64,000 nucleotides of DNA. Source: Hydractinia symbiolongicarpus. Lineage: Eukaryota > Cnidaria > Hydrozoa > Anthoathecata > Hydractiniidae. Shown in pieces: positions 11,126-25,130 of the stretch. How positions within the stretch are numbered: position 1 is the first letter of the stretch; each line of letters opens with the position of its first letter. The stretch lies in assembly GCF_029227915.1 (NCBI RefSeq), contig NC_079884.1:6822001-6886000 (forward strand). Direction: 5' to 3'. A program made the position numbers and the translations under genes. Below the pieces are notes generated by a model. It saw only the letters and a program-made list of their open reading frames with translations, did not search any database and was not told the origin of the DNA.

Positions 11126-13748
11126 ACATGTTCGTACGAATATGTGACCCAACCGTTGTAACTCAAACGGATTGCTACCGTTAGAAAGTCAATGAAATGT
11201 AGTTTTTGCAACTGTCACTATTTCTTCAGCGCGCGAAATCGGCTAGGATTGGTCCCACAGTAAAAAAATGACTTGTTAATCTAAATTTTTAAATGAAGCG
11301 CTACCACAGCGCCCAGTGTAATCGCTGAGTTCCGGCAATCATGTCAAATTAAGAAGAATGTTATTTCTTGGAGTCTAATTTTCTCATTTATCACATTTAT
11401 CAGGTTACAGTCCAAAGTTAGTTCAATTAAGTCCTACAGTCAATCGTTTCATTGTTAAAAGCGATGCAACCTAGTAATACCAGAATAATATCAAGAAATA
11501 CATGTTGGTACAAATATGTGACCCAACCGTTGTAACTCAAACGGACTGACACCGTTAGAAAGTCAATGAAGTTTAGTTCTTCAAACTGTCGCTATTTCTT
11601 TAGCGCGCGAAAGCGGCTAGGATTGGTCCTACAATAAAAAAATGACTTTTTTTATCTTAATTCTTAAATGAAGCGCTACCACAGCGGCAAGTGTAATCGC
11701 TGAGTTCCGGCAATCACGTCAAATTAAGAAGAATGTTATTTCTTGGAGTCCAATTATCTCATTTTTCACATTTATCAGGTCACAGTCCAAAGTTAGATCA
11801 ATTAAGTCCCACAGTCAATCGTTTCATTGTTATAAGCGATGCAACCTAGTAATATCAAAAAATATCGCTAAATACATGTTGGTACGAATATGTGACACAA
11901 CCGTTGAAACTCAAACGGACTGACACCGTTAGAAAGTCAATGAAATGTAGTTTTTGAAACTGTCGCAATTTCCTCAGCGCGCGATAACGTCTAGGATTGG
12001 TCCCACAATAAAAAAATGACTTTTTTTATCTTAATTCTTAAATGAAGCGCTACCACAGAGCCCAGTGTAATCACTGAGTTTCCGCAATCATGTCAAATTA
12101 AGAGGAATGTTATTTCTTGGAGTCCAATTGTCTCCTTCATCACATTTATAAGGTGACAGTCCAAAGTTAGTTCAATTAAGTCCCACAGTTAATTGTTTTA
12201 TAGTTAAAGGCGATGCAACCTAGTAATATTAGAAAAATATCGCTATATACATGTTGGTACGAATATGTGACCCAACCGTTGTTACTCAAACGGACTGACA
12301 CCGTTAGAAAGTCAATGAAATGTAGTTTTTGAAACTATCGCAATTTCCTCAGCGCGCGATAACGTCTAGGATTGGTCCCACAATAAAAAAATGACTTTTT
12401 TTATCTTAATTCTTAAATGAAGCGCTATCACAGAGCCCAGTGTAATCGCTGAGTTTCCGCAATCATGTCAAATTAAGAGGAATGTTATTTCTTGGAGTCC
12501 AATTGTCTCCTTCATCACATTTATAAGGTGACAGTCCAAAGTTAGTTCAATTAAGTCCCACAGTCAATCGTTTTATAGTTAAAAGCGATGCAACCTAGTA
12601 ATATTAGAAAAATATCGCTATATACATGTTGGTACGAATATGTGACCCAACCGTTGTAACTCAAACGGACTGACACCGTTAGAAAGTCAATGAAATTTAG
12701 TTTTTGAAACTATCGCTATTTCTTTAGCGCGCGAAAGCGGCTAGGATTGGTCCTACAATAAAAAAATGACTTTTTTTTATCTTAATTCTTAAATGAAGCG
12801 CTACCACAGCGGCCAGTGTAATCGCTGAGTTCCGGCAATCACGTCAAATTAAGAAGAATGTTATTTCTTGGAGTCCAATTGTCTCCTTCATCACATTTAT
12901 AAGGTGACAGTCCATAATCAGTTCAATTAAGTCCCGCAGTCAATCGTTTCACTGATAAAAGCCATACAACCTAGTAATATCAGAAAAATATCGCTAAATA
13001 CATGTTCGTACGAATATGTGACCCAACCGTTGTAACTCAAACGGATTGACACCGTTAGAAAGTCAATGAAATGTAGTTTTTGAAACTGTCGCTATTTCTT
13101 CAGCGCGCGAAAACGGCTAAGATTGGTCCCACAGTAAAAAAATGACTTGTTAATCTAAATTTTTAAATGAAGCGCTACCACAGCGCCCAGTCTAATCGCT
13201 GAGTTCCGGCAATCATGTCAAATTAAGAAGAATGTTATTTCTTGGAGTCTAATTTTCTCATTTATCACATTTATCAGGTTACAGTCCAAAGTTAGTTCAA
13301 TTAAGTCCTACAGTCAATCGTTTCATTGTTAAAAGCGATGCAACCTAGTAATACCAGAATAATATCAAGAAATACATGTTGGTACAAATATGTGACCCAA
13401 CCGTTGTAACTCAAATGGACTGACACCGTTAGAAAGTCAATGAAGTTTAGTTCTTCAAACTGTCGCTATTTCTTTAGCGCGCGAAAGCGGCTAGGATTGG
13501 TCCTACAATAAAAAAATGACTTTTTTTTATCTTAATTCTTAAATGAAGCGCTACCACAGCGGCCAGTGTAATCGCTGAGTTCCGGCAATCACGTCAAATT
13601 AAGAAGAATGTTATTTCTTGGAGTCCAATTGTCTCATTTTTCACATTTATCAGGTCACAGTCCAAAGTTAGATCAATTAAGTCCCACTGTCAATCGTTTC
13701 ATTGTTATAAGCGATGCAACCTAGTAATATCAAAAAATATCGCTATAT
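11126..13748 (+). repeat. Family II monomers, entry zone
   Basis: Boxes lie at 11126, 11500, 11874, 12249, 12624, 13000 and 13374. Spacing rises to 374-376 bp and the sequence changes to 'cgctgagttccgg' and 'gttatttcttgg', with longer A and T runs. The monomers at about 11875-12625 are close tandem copies of one another (TCAGCGCGCGATAACGTC, AATATTAGAAAAATATC). The order with boxes 12624, 13000 and 13374 recurs at 18965, 19341 and 19715, an offset of 6341 bp. Confidence 0.85.
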
Positions 13749-14864
13749 ACATGTTGGTACGAATATGTGACCCAACCGTTGTAACTCAAACGGACTGACA
13801 CCGTTAGAAAGTCAATGAAATGTAGTTTTTGAAACTATCGCTATTTCTTCAGCGCGCGATCACGGATAGGATTGGTCCCACAGTAAAGAACGACTTATTT
13901 ATCTAATTTTTTAAATGAAGCGCTACCACAGCGCCCAGTGTAGTCGCTGACTTCTGGCAATCATGTCAAATTAAGAAGAATTTTTTTTTGGAGTCCATTT
14001 GTTTCATTTATCACATTGATCATGTCACGGTCCAAATTTAGTTCAATTAAGTCCCACAGTCAATCGTTTAACTGTTAAAAGCGATGCAAACTAGTAATAT
14101 CAGATAAGTATCGCTAAATACATGTTGGTACGATTATGTGACCCAACCGTTGAAACCCAAACGGACTGACACTGTTAGAAAGTCAATGAAATGTAGTTTT
14201 CGAATCTGTCGCTATTTCTTCAGCACGCGATAACGGCTAGGTTTGGTCCCACAGTAAAAAATGACTTTTTTATCTTAATTTTTATTTGAAGCGCTACAAC
14301 AGCGCCCAGTGTAATCGCTGAGTTTCGGCAATCATTTCATATTAAGAAGAATGTTATTTCTTGGAGTCCAATTGTCTCACTTTTACATTTATAAGGTGAC
14401 AGTCCATAATCAGTTCAATTAAGTCCCGCAGTCAATCGTTTCACTGATAAAAGCCATACAACCTAGTAATATCAGAAAAATATCGCTAAATACATGTTCG
14501 TACGAATATGTGACCCAACCGTTGTAACTCAAACGGATTGACACCGTTAGAAAGTCAATGAAATGTAGTTTTTGAAACTGTCGCTATTTCTTCAGCGCGC
14601 GAAAACGGCTAAGATTGGTCCCACAGTAAAAAAATGACTTGTTAATCTAAATTTTTAAATGAAGCGCTACCACAGCGCCCAGTGCAATCGCTGAGTTCCG
14701 GCAATCATGTCAAATTAAGAAGAATGTTATTTCTTGGAGTCCAATTGTCTCATTTTTCACATTTATCAGGTCACAGTCCAAAGTTAGATCAATTAAGTCC
14801 CACTGTCAATCGTTTCATTGTTATAAGCGATGCAACCTAGTAATATCAAAAAATATCGCTATAT
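13749..14864 (+). repeat. 1116-bp tandem 3-monomer duplication, copy 1
   Basis: Boxes lie at 13749, 14120 and 14492. The monomers are marked by CGATCACGGATAGG, then ACGATTATGTGACCC with GACACTGTTAG, then ACATGTTCGTAC with AAAACGGCTAAG. All three recur at 14865, 15236 and 15607. Confidence 0.9.
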
Positions 14865-15980
14865 ACATGTTGGTACGAATATGTGACCCAACCGTTGTAA
14901 CTCAAACGGACTGACACCGTTAGAAAGTCAATGAAATGTAGTTTTTGAAACTATCGCTATTTCTTCAGCGCGCGATCACGGATAGGATTGGTCCCACAGT
15001 AAAGAACGACTTATTTATCTAATTTTTTAAATGAAGCGCTACCACAGCGCCCAGTGTAGTCGCTGACTTCTGGCAATCATGTCAAATTAAGAAGAATTTT
15101 TTTTTGGAGTCCATTTGTTTTATTTATCACATTGATCATGTCACGGTCCAAATTTAGTTCAATTAAGTCCCACAGTCAATCGTTTAACTGTTAAAAGCGA
15201 TGCAAACTAGTAATATCAGATAAGTATCGCTAAATACATGTTGGTACGATTGTGTGACCCAACCGTTGAAACCCAAACGGACTGACACTGTTAGAAAGTC
15301 AATGAAATGTATTTTCGAATCTGTCGCTATTTCTTCAGCACGCGATAACGGCTAGGTTTGGTCCCACAGTAAAAAATGACTTTTTTATCTTAATTTTTAT
15401 TTGAAGCGCTACAACAGCGCCCAGTGTAATCGCTGAGTTTCGGCAATCATTTCATATTAAGAAGAATGTTATTTCTTGGAGTCCAATTGTCTCACTTTTA
15501 CATTTATAAGGTGACAGTCCATAATCAGTTCAATTAAGTCCCGCAGTCAATCGTTTCACTGATAAAAGCCATACAACCTAGTAATATCAGAAAAATATCG
15601 CTAAATACATGTTCGTACGAATATGTGACCCAACCGTTGTAACTCAAACGGATTGACACCGTTAGAAAGTCAATGAAATGTAGTTTTTGAAACTGTCGCT
15701 ATTTCTTCAGCGCGCGAAAACGGCTAAGATTGGTCCCACAGTAAAAAAATGACTTGTTAATCTAAATTTTTAAATGAAGCGCTACCACAGCGCCCAGTGT
15801 AATCGCTGAGTTCCGGCAATCATGTCAAATTAAGAAGAATGTTATTTCTTGGAGTCTAATTTTCTCATTTATCACATTTATCAGGTTACAGTCCAAAGTT
15901 AGTTCAATTAAGTCCCACAGTCAATCGTTTTATAGTTTAAAGCGATGCAACCTAGTAATATTAGAAAAATATCGCTATAT
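14865..15980 (+). repeat. 1116-bp tandem 3-monomer duplication, copy 2
   Basis: Boxes lie at 14865, 15236 and 15607. The shared GACACTGTTAG and GTTTTCGAATC variants tie it to copy 1. New changes include TTGTGTGACCC for TTATGTGACCC (near 15250) and a lost 'gt' in AATGTATTTTCG (near 15310). This copy also begins the 5.6-kb segmental duplication described next. Confidence 0.9.
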
Positions 15981-18900
15981 ACATGTTGGTACGAATATGT
16001 GACCCAACCGTTGTAACTCAAACGCACTGACACCGTTAGAAAGTCAATGAAATGTAGTTTTTGAAACTATCGCTATTTCTTCAGCGCGCGATCACGGATA
16101 GGATTGGTCCCACAGTAAAGAACGACTTATTTATCTAATTTTTTAAATGAAGCGCTACCACAGCGCCCAGTGTAGTCGCTGACTTCTGGCAATCATGTCA
16201 AATTAAGAAGAATTTTTTTTTGGAGTCCATTTGTTTCATTTATCACATTGATCATGTCACGGTCCAAATTTAGTTCAATTAAGTCCCACAGTCAATCGTT
16301 TAACTGTTAAAAGCGATGCAAACTAGTAATATCAGATAAGTATCGCTAAATACATGTTGGTACGATTATGTGACCCAACCGTTGAAACCCAAACGGACTG
16401 ACACCGTTAGAAAGTTAATGAAATGTAGTTTTTGAATCTGTCGCTATTTCTTCAGCACGCGATAACGGCTAGGTTTGGTCCCACAGTAAAAAATGACTTT
16501 TTTATCTTAATTTTTATTTGAAGCGCTACAACAGCGCCCAGTGTAATCGCTGAGTTTCGGCAATCATTTCATATTAAGAAGAATGTTATTTCTTGGAGTC
16601 CAATTGTCTCACTTTTACATTTATAAGGTGACAGTCCATAATCAGTTCAATTAAGTCCCGCAGTCAATCGTTTCACTGATAAAAGCCATACAACCTAGTA
16701 ATATCAGAAAAATATCGCTAAATACATGTTCGTATGAATATGTGACCCAACCGTTGTAACTCAAACGGATTGACACCGTTAGAAAGTCAATGAAATGTAG
16801 TTTTTGAAACTGTCGCTATTTCTTCAGCGCGCGAAAACGGCTAAGATTGGTCCCACAGTAAAAAAATGACTTGTTAATCTAAATTTTTAAATGAAGCGCT
16901 ACCACAGCGGCCAGTGAAATCGCTGAGTTTCCGCAATCATGTCAAATTAAGAGGAATGTTATTTCTTGGAGTCCAATTGTCTCCTTCATCACATTTATAA
17001 GGTGACAGTCCAAAGTTAGTTCAATTAAGTCCCACAGTCAATTGTTTTATAGTTAAAAGCGATGCAACCTAGTAATATTAGAAAAATATCGCTATATACA
17101 TGTTGGTACGAATATGTGACCCAACCGTTGTTACTCAAACGGACTGACACCGTTAGAAAGTCAATGAAATGTAGTTTTTGAAACTATCGCAATTTCCTCA
17201 GCCCGCGATAACGTCTAGGATTGGTCCCACAAAAAAAAAATGACTTTTTTTATCTTAATTCTTAAATGAAGCGCTACCACAGAGCCCAGTGTAATCGCTG
17301 AGTTTCCGCAATCATGTCAAATTAAGAGGAATGTTATTTCTTGGAGTCCAATTGTCTCCTTCATCACATTTATAAGGTGACAGTCCATAATCAGTTCAAT
17401 TAAGTCCCGCAGTCAATCGTTTCACTGATAAAAGCCATACAACCTAGTAATATCAGAAAAATATCGCTAAATACATGTTCGTACGAATATGTGACCCAAC
17501 CGTTGTAACTCAAACGGACTGACACCGTTAGAAAGTCAATGAAATGTAGTTTTTGAAACTATCGCTATTTCTTCAGCGCGCGATCACGGATAGGATTGGT
17601 CCCACAGTAAAGAACGACTTATTTATCTAATTTTTTAAATGAAGCGCTACCACAGCGCCCAGTGTAGTCGCTGACTTCTGGCAATCATGTCAAATTAAGA
17701 AGAATTTTTTTTTGGAGTCCATTTGTTTCATTTATCACATTGATCATGTCACGGTCCAAATTTAGTTCAATTAAGTCCCACAGTCAATCGTTTAACTGTT
17801 AAAAGCGATGCAAACTAGTAATATCAGATAAGTATCGCTAAATACATGTTGGTACGATTATGTGACCCAACCGTTGAAACCCAAACGGACTGACACCGTT
17901 AGAAAGTCAATGAAATGTAGTTTTTGAAACTGTCGCTATTTCTTAAGCGCGCGATAACAGCTAGGATTGGTCCCAAAGTAAAAAATGACTTTTTTATCTT
18001 AATTTTTATTTGAAGCGCTACAACAGCGCCCAGTGTAATCGCTGAGTTTCGGCAATCATTTCATATTAAGAAGAATGTTATTTCTTGGAGTCCAATTGTC
18101 TCACTTTTACATTTATAAGGTGACAGTCCATAATCAGTTCAATTAAGTCCCGCAGTCAATCGTTTCACTGATAAAAGCCATACAACCTAGTAATATCAGA
18201 AAAATATCGCTAAATACATGTTCGTATGAATATGTGACCCAACCGTTTTAACTCAAACGGATTGACACCGTTAGAAAGTCAATGAAATGTAGTTTTTGAA
18301 ACTGTCGCTATTTCTTCAGCGCGCGAAAACGGCTAAGATTGGTCCCACAGTAAAAAAATGACTTGTTAATCTAAATTTTTAAATGAAGCGCTACCACAGC
18401 GCGCAGTGTAATCGCTGAGTTCCGGCAATCATGTCAAATTAAGAAGAATGTTATTTCTTGGAGTCTAATTTTCTCATTTATCACATTTATCAGGTTACAG
18501 TCCAAAGTTAGTTCAATTAAGTCCTACAGTCAATCGTTTCATTGTTAAAAGCGATGCAACCTAGTAATATTAGAAAAATATCGCTATATACATGTTGGTA
18601 CGAATATGTGACCCAACCGTTGTTACTCAAACGGACTGACACCGTTAGAAAGTCAATGAAATGTAGTTTTTGAAACTATCGCAATTTCCTCAGCACGCGA
18701 TAATGGCTAGGATTGGTCCCACAATAAAAAAATGACTTTTTCTGTCTTAATTCTTAAATGAAGCGCTACCACAGAGCCCAGTGTAATCGCTGAGTTTCCG
18801 CAATCATGTCAAATTAAGAGGAATGTTATTTCTTGGAGTCCAACTGTCTCCTTCATCACATTTATAAGGTGACAGTCCAAAGTTAGTTCAATTAAGTCCC

Positions 18901-19155
18901 ACAGTCAATCGTTTTATAGTTAAAAGCGATGCAACCTAGTAATATTAGAAAAATATCGCTATATACATGTTGGTACGAATATGTGACCCGAACCGTTGTA
19001 ACTCAAACGGACTGACACCGTTAGAAAGTCAATGAAATGTAGTTTTTGAAACTATTGCTATTTCTTTAGCGCGCGAAAGCGGCTAGGATTGGTCCTACAA
19101 TAAAAAAATGACTTTTTTTTATCTTAATTCTTAAATGAAGCGCTACCACAGCGCC
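14865..19155 (+). repeat. Segmental duplication of satellite, copy 1 (~4.3 kb)
   Basis: Boxes at 14865, 15236, 15607, 15981, 16352, 16724, 17098 and 17473 match 20465 to 23074 at an offset of 5600-5601 bp. Boxes at 17844, 18216, 18590 and 18965 match 23819 to 24940 at 5975 bp. Private shared variants include GAAAGTTAATGAAATG (16410 / 22011), the ten-A run after GGTCCCAC (17231 / 22832) and CCGTTTTAACTC (18243 / 24218). Similarity stops near 19155, where GCGCCCAGTG with TTTCGGC replaces GCGGCCAGTG. Confidence 0.9.
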
Positions 19156-20464
19156 CAGTGTAATCGCTGAGTTTCGGCAATCATTTCATATTAAGAAGAA
19201 TGTTATTTCTTGGAGTGCAAATGTCTCACTTTTACATTTATAAGGTGACAGTCCATAATCAGTTCAATTAAGTCCCGCAGTCAATCGTTTCACTGATAAA
19301 AGCCATACAACCTAGTAATATCAGAAAAATATCGCTAAATACATGTTCGTATGAATATGTGACCCAACCGTTGTAACTCAAACGGATTGACACCGTTAGA
19401 AAGTCAATGAAATGTAGTTTTTGAAACTGTCGCTATTTCTTCAGCGCGCGAAAACGGCTAAGATTGGTCCCACAGTAAAAAAATGACTTGTTAATCTAAA
19501 TTTTTAAATGAAGCGCTACCACAGCGCCCAGTGTAATCGCTGAGTTCCGGCAATCATGTCAAATTAAGAAGAATGTTTTTTCTTGGAGTCTAATTTTCTC
19601 ATTTATCACATTTATCAGGTTACAGTCCAAAGTTAGTTCAATTAAGTCCTACAGTCAATCGTTTCATTGTTAAAAGCGATGCAACCTAGTAATACCAGAA
19701 TAATATCAAGAAATACATGTTGGTACAAATATGTGACCCAACCGTTGTAACTCAAACGGACTGACACCGTTAGAAAGTCAATGAAGTTTAGTTCTTCAAA
19801 CTGTCGCTATTTCTTTAGCGCGCGAAAGCGGCTAGGATTGGTCCTACAATAAAAAAATGACTTTTTTTTATCTTAATTCTTAAATGAAGCGCTACCACAG
19901 CGGCCAGTGTAATCGCTGAGTTCCGGCAATCACGTCAAATTAAGAAAAATGTTATTTCTTGGAGTCCAATTGTCTCATTTTTCACATTTATCAGGTCACA
20001 GTCCAAAGTTAGATCAATTAAGTCCCACTGTCAATCGTTTCATTGTTATAAGCGATGCAACCTAGTAATATCAAAAAATATCGCTAAATACATGTTGGTA
20101 CGAATATGTGACACAACCGTTGAAACTCAAACGGACTGACACCGTTAGAAAGTCAATGAAATGTAGTTTTTGAAACTGTCGCAATTTCCTCAGCGCGCGA
20201 TAACGTCTAGGATTGGTCCCACAATAAAAAAATGACTTTTTTTATCTTAATTCTTAAATGAAGCGCTACCACAGAGCCCAGTGTAATCGCTGAGTTTCCG
20301 CAATCATGTCAAATTAAGAGGAATGTTATTTCTTGGAGTCCAATTGTCTCCTTCATCACATTTATAAGGTGACAGTCCAAAGTTAGTTCAATTAAGTCCC
20401 ACAGTCAATCGTTTTATAGTTAAAAGCGATGCAACCTAGTAATATTAGAAAAATATCGCTATAT
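19156..20464 (+). repeat. Family II spacer between the segmental copies
   Basis: Boxes lie at 19341, 19715 and 20090. The monomers carry AATACCAGAATAATATC and GTTATAAGCGATG and match 13000-13748, continuing toward 11874-type monomers (ACACAACCGTTGAAAC). It therefore links the right copy to material from the entry zone of family II. Confidence 0.82.
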
Positions 20465-23400
20465 ACATGTTGGTACGAATATGTGACCCAACCGTTGTAA
20501 CTCAAACGGACTGACACCGTTAGAAAGTCAATGAAATGTAGTTTTTGAAACTATCGCTATTTCTTCAGCGCGCGATCACGGATAGGATTGGTCCCACAGT
20601 AAAGAACGACTTATTTATCTAATTTTTTAAATGAAGCGCTACCACAGCGCCCAGTGTAGTCGCTGACTTCTGGCAATCATGTCAAATTAAGAAGAATTTT
20701 TTTTTGGAGTCCATTTGTTTCATTTATCACATTGATCATGTCACGGTCCAAATTTAGTTCAATTAAGTCCCACAGTCAATCGTTTAACTGTTAAAAGCGA
20801 TGCAAACTAGTAATATCAGATAAGTATCGCTAAATACATGTTGGTACGATTATGTGACCCAACCGTTGAAACCCAAACGGACTGACACTGTTAGAAAGTC
20901 AATGAAATGTAGTTTTCGAATCTGTCGCTATTTCTTCAGCACGCGATAACGGCTAGGTTTGGTCCCACAGTAAAAAATGACTTTTTTATCTTAATTTTTA
21001 TTTGAAGCGCTACAACAGCGCCCAGTGTAATCGCTGAGTTTCGGCAATCATTTCATATTAAGAAGAATGTTATTTCTTGGAGTCCAATTGTCTCACTTTT
21101 ACATTTATAAGGTGACAGTCCATAATCAGTTCAATTAAGTCCCGCAGTCAATCGTTTCACTGATAAAAGCCATACAACCTAGTAATATCAGAAAAATATC
21201 GCTAAATACATGTTCGTACGAATATGTGACCCAACCGTTGTAACTCAAACGGATTGACACCGTTAGAAAGTCAATGAAATGTAGTTTTTGAAACTGTCGC
21301 TATTTCTTCAGCGCGCGAAAACGGCTAAGATTGGTCCCACAGTAAAAAAATGACTTGTTAATCTAAATTTTTAAATGAAGCGCTACCACAGCGCCCAGTG
21401 TAATCGCTGAGTTCCGGCAATCATGTCAAATTAAGAAGAATGTTATTTCTTGGAGTCTAATTTTCTCATTTATCACATTTATCAGGTTACAGTCCAAAGT
21501 TAGTTCAATTAAGTCCCACAGTCAATCGTTTTATAGTTTAAAGCGATGCAACCTAGTAATATTAGAAAAATATCGCTATATACATGTTGGTACGAATATG
21601 TGACCCAACCGTTGTAACTCAAACGCACTGACACCGTTAGAAAGTCAATGAAATGTAGTTTTTGAAACTATCGCTATTTCTTCAGCGCGCGATCACGGAT
21701 AGGATTGGTCCCACAGTAAAGAACGACTTATTTATCTAATTTTTTAAATGAAGCGCTACCACAGCGCCCAGTGTAGTCGCTGACTTCTGGCAATCATGTC
21801 AAATTAAGAAGAATTTTTTTTTGGAGTCCATTTGTTTCATTTATCACATTGATCATGTCACGGTCCAAATTTAGTTCAATTAAGTCCCACAGTCAATCGT
21901 TTAACTGTTAAAAGCGATGCAAACTAGTAATATCAGATAAGTATCGCTAAATACATGTTGGTACGATTATGTGACCCAACCGTTGAAACCCAAACGGACT
22001 GACACCGTTAGAAAGTTAATGAAATGTAGTTTTTGAATCTGTCGCTATTTCTTCAGCACGCGATAACGGCTAGGTTTGGTCCCACAGTAAAAAATGACTT
22101 TTTTATCTTAATTTTTATTTGAAGCGCTACAACAGCGCCCAGTGTAATCGCTGAGTTTCGGCAATCATTTCATATTAAGAAGAATGTTATTTCTTGGAGT
22201 CCAATTGTCTCACTTTTACATTTATAAGGTGACAGTCCATAATCAGTTCAATTAAGTCCCGCAGTCAATCGTTTCACTGATAAAAGCCATACAACCTAGT
22301 AATATCAGAAAAATATCGCTAAATACATGTTCGTATGAATATGTGACCCAACCGTTGTAACTCAAACGGATTGACACCGTTAGAAAGTCAATGAAATGTA
22401 GTTTTTGAAACTGTCGCTATTTCTTCAGCGCGCGAAAACGGCTAAGATTGGTCCCACAGTAAAAAAATGACTTGTTAATCTAAATTTTTAAATGAAGCGC
22501 TACCACAGCGGCCAGTGAAATCGCTGAGTTTCCGCAATCATGTCAAATTAAGAGGAATGTTATTTCTTGGAGTCCAATTGTCTCCTTCATCACATTTATA
22601 AGGTGACAGTCCAAAGTTAGTTCAATTAAGTCCCACAGTCAATTGTTTTATAGTTAAAAGCGATGCAACCTAGTAATATTAGAAAAATATCGCTATATAC
22701 ATGTTGGTACGAATATGTGACCCAACCGTTGTTACTCAAACGGACTGACACCGTTAGAAAGTCAATGAAATGTAGTTTTTGAAACTATCGCAATTTCCTC
22801 AGCGCGCGATAACGTCTAGGATTGGTCCCACAAAAAAAAAATGACTTTTTTTATCTTAATTCTTAAATGAAGCGCTACCACAGAGCCCAGTGTAATCGCT
22901 GAGTTTCCGCAATCATGTCAAATTAAGAGGAATGTTATTTCTTGGAGTCCAATTGTCTCCTTCATCACATTTATAAGGTGACAGTCCATAATCAGTTCAA
23001 TTAAGTCCCGCAGTCAATCGTTTCACTGATAAAAGCCATACAACCTAGTAATATCAGAAAAATATCGCTAAATACATGTTCGTACGAATATGTGACCCAA
23101 CCGTTGTAATTCAAACGGATTGACACCGTTAGAAAGTCAATAAAATGTAGTTTTTGAAACTGTCGCTATTTCTTCAGCGCGCGAAAACGGCTAGGATTGG
23201 TCCCACAGTAAAAAAATGACTTGTTAATCTAAATTTTTAAATGAAGCGCTACCACAGCGCCCAGTGTAATCGCTGAGTTCCGGCAATCATGTCAAATTAA
23301 GAAGAATGTTATTTCTTGGTGTCTAATTTTCTCATTTATCACATTTATCAGGTTACAGTCCAAAGTTAGTTCAATTAAGTCCCACAGTCAATTGTTTTAT

Positions 23401-25130
23401 AGTTTAAAGCGATGCAACCTAGTAATATTAGAAAAATATCGCTATATACATGTTGGTACGAATATGTGACCCAACCGTTGTAACTCAAACGGACTGACAC
23501 CGTTAGAAAGTCAATGAATTGTAGTTTTTGAAACTATCGCTATTTCTTCAGCGCGCAATCACGGATAGGATTGGTCCCACAGTAAAGAACGACTTATTTA
23601 TCTAATTTTTTAAATGAAGCGCTACCACAGCGCCCAGTGTAGTCGCTGACTTCTGGCAATCATGTCAAATTAAGAAGAATTTTTTTTTGGAGTCCATTTG
23701 TTTCATTTATCACATTGATCATGTCACGGTCCAAATTTAGTTCAATTAAGTCCCACAGTCAATCGTTTAACTGTTAAAAGCGATGCAAACTAGTAATATC
23801 AGATAAGTATCGCTAAATACATGTTGGTACGATTATGTGACCCAACCGTTGAAACCCAAACGGACTGACACCGTTAGAAAGTCAATGAAATGTAGTTTTT
23901 GAAACTGTCGCTATTTCTTAAGCGCGCGATAACAGTTAGGATTGGTCCCAAAGTAAAAAATGACTTTTTTATCTTAATTTTTATTTGATGCGCTACAACA
24001 GCGCCCAGTGTAATCGCTGAGTTTCGGCAATCATTTCATATTAAGAAGAATGTTATTTCTTGGAGTCCAATTGTCTCACTTTTACATTTATAAGGTGACA
24101 GTCCATAATCAGTTCAATTAAGTCCCGCAGTCAATCGTTTCACTGATAAAAGCCATACAACCTAGTAATATCAGAAAAATATCGCTAAATACATGTTCGT
24201 ATGAATATGTGACCCAACCGTTTTAACTCAAACGGATTGACACCGTTAGAAAGTCAATGAAATGTAGTTTTTGAAACTGTCGCTATTTCTTCAGCGCGCG
24301 AAAACGGCTAAGATTGGTCCCACAGTAAAAAAATGACTTGTTAATCTAAATTTTTAAATGAAGCGCTACCCCAGCGCGCAGTGTAATCGCTGAGTTCCGG
24401 CAATCATGTCAAATTAAGAAGAATGTTATTTCTTGGAGTCTAATTTTCTCATTTATCACATTTATCAGGTTACAGTCCAAAGTTAGTTCAATTAAGTCCT
24501 ACAGTCAATCGTTTCATTGTTAAAAGCGATGCAACCTAGTAATATTAGAAAAATATCGCTATATACATGTTGGTACGAATATGTGACCCAACCGTTGTTA
24601 CTCAAACGGACTGACACCGTTAGAAAGTCAATGAAATGTAGTTTTTGAAACTATCGCAATTTCCTCAGCACGCGATAATGGCTAGGATTGGTCCCACAAT
24701 AAAAAAATGACTTTTTCTATCTTAATTCTTAAATGAAGCGCTACCACAGAGCCCAGTGTAATCGCTGAGTTTCCGCAATCATGTCAAATTAAGAGGAATG
24801 TTATTTCTTGGAGTCCAACTGTCTCCTTCATCACATTTATAAGGTGACAGTCCAAAGTTAGTTCAATTAAGTCCCACAGTCAATCGTTTTATAGTTAAAA
24901 GCGATGCAACCTAGTAATATTAGAAAAATATAGCTATATACATGTTGGTACGAATATGTGACCCAACCGTTGTAACTCAAACGGACTGACACCGTTAGAA
25001 AGTCAATGAAATGTAGTTTTTGAAACTATCGCTTTTTCTTTAGCGCGCGAAAGCGGCTAGGATTGGTCCTACAATAAAAAAATGACTTTTTTTATCTTAA
25101 TTCTTAAATGAAGCGCTACCACAGCGGCCA
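20465..25130 (+). repeat. Segmental duplication of satellite, copy 2 (~4.7 kb)
   Basis: Counterpart of 14865-19155 with the same order of monomer variants. It contains one extra monomer (boxes 23074, 23448 and 23819, where copy 1 goes straight from 17473 to 17844), so the offset changes from 5601 to 5975 bp. In copy 1 the corresponding monomer (17473) is chimeric: its left part is the ACATGTTCGTAC type and, from about 17515, its right part is the CGATCACGG type. Confidence 0.9.
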
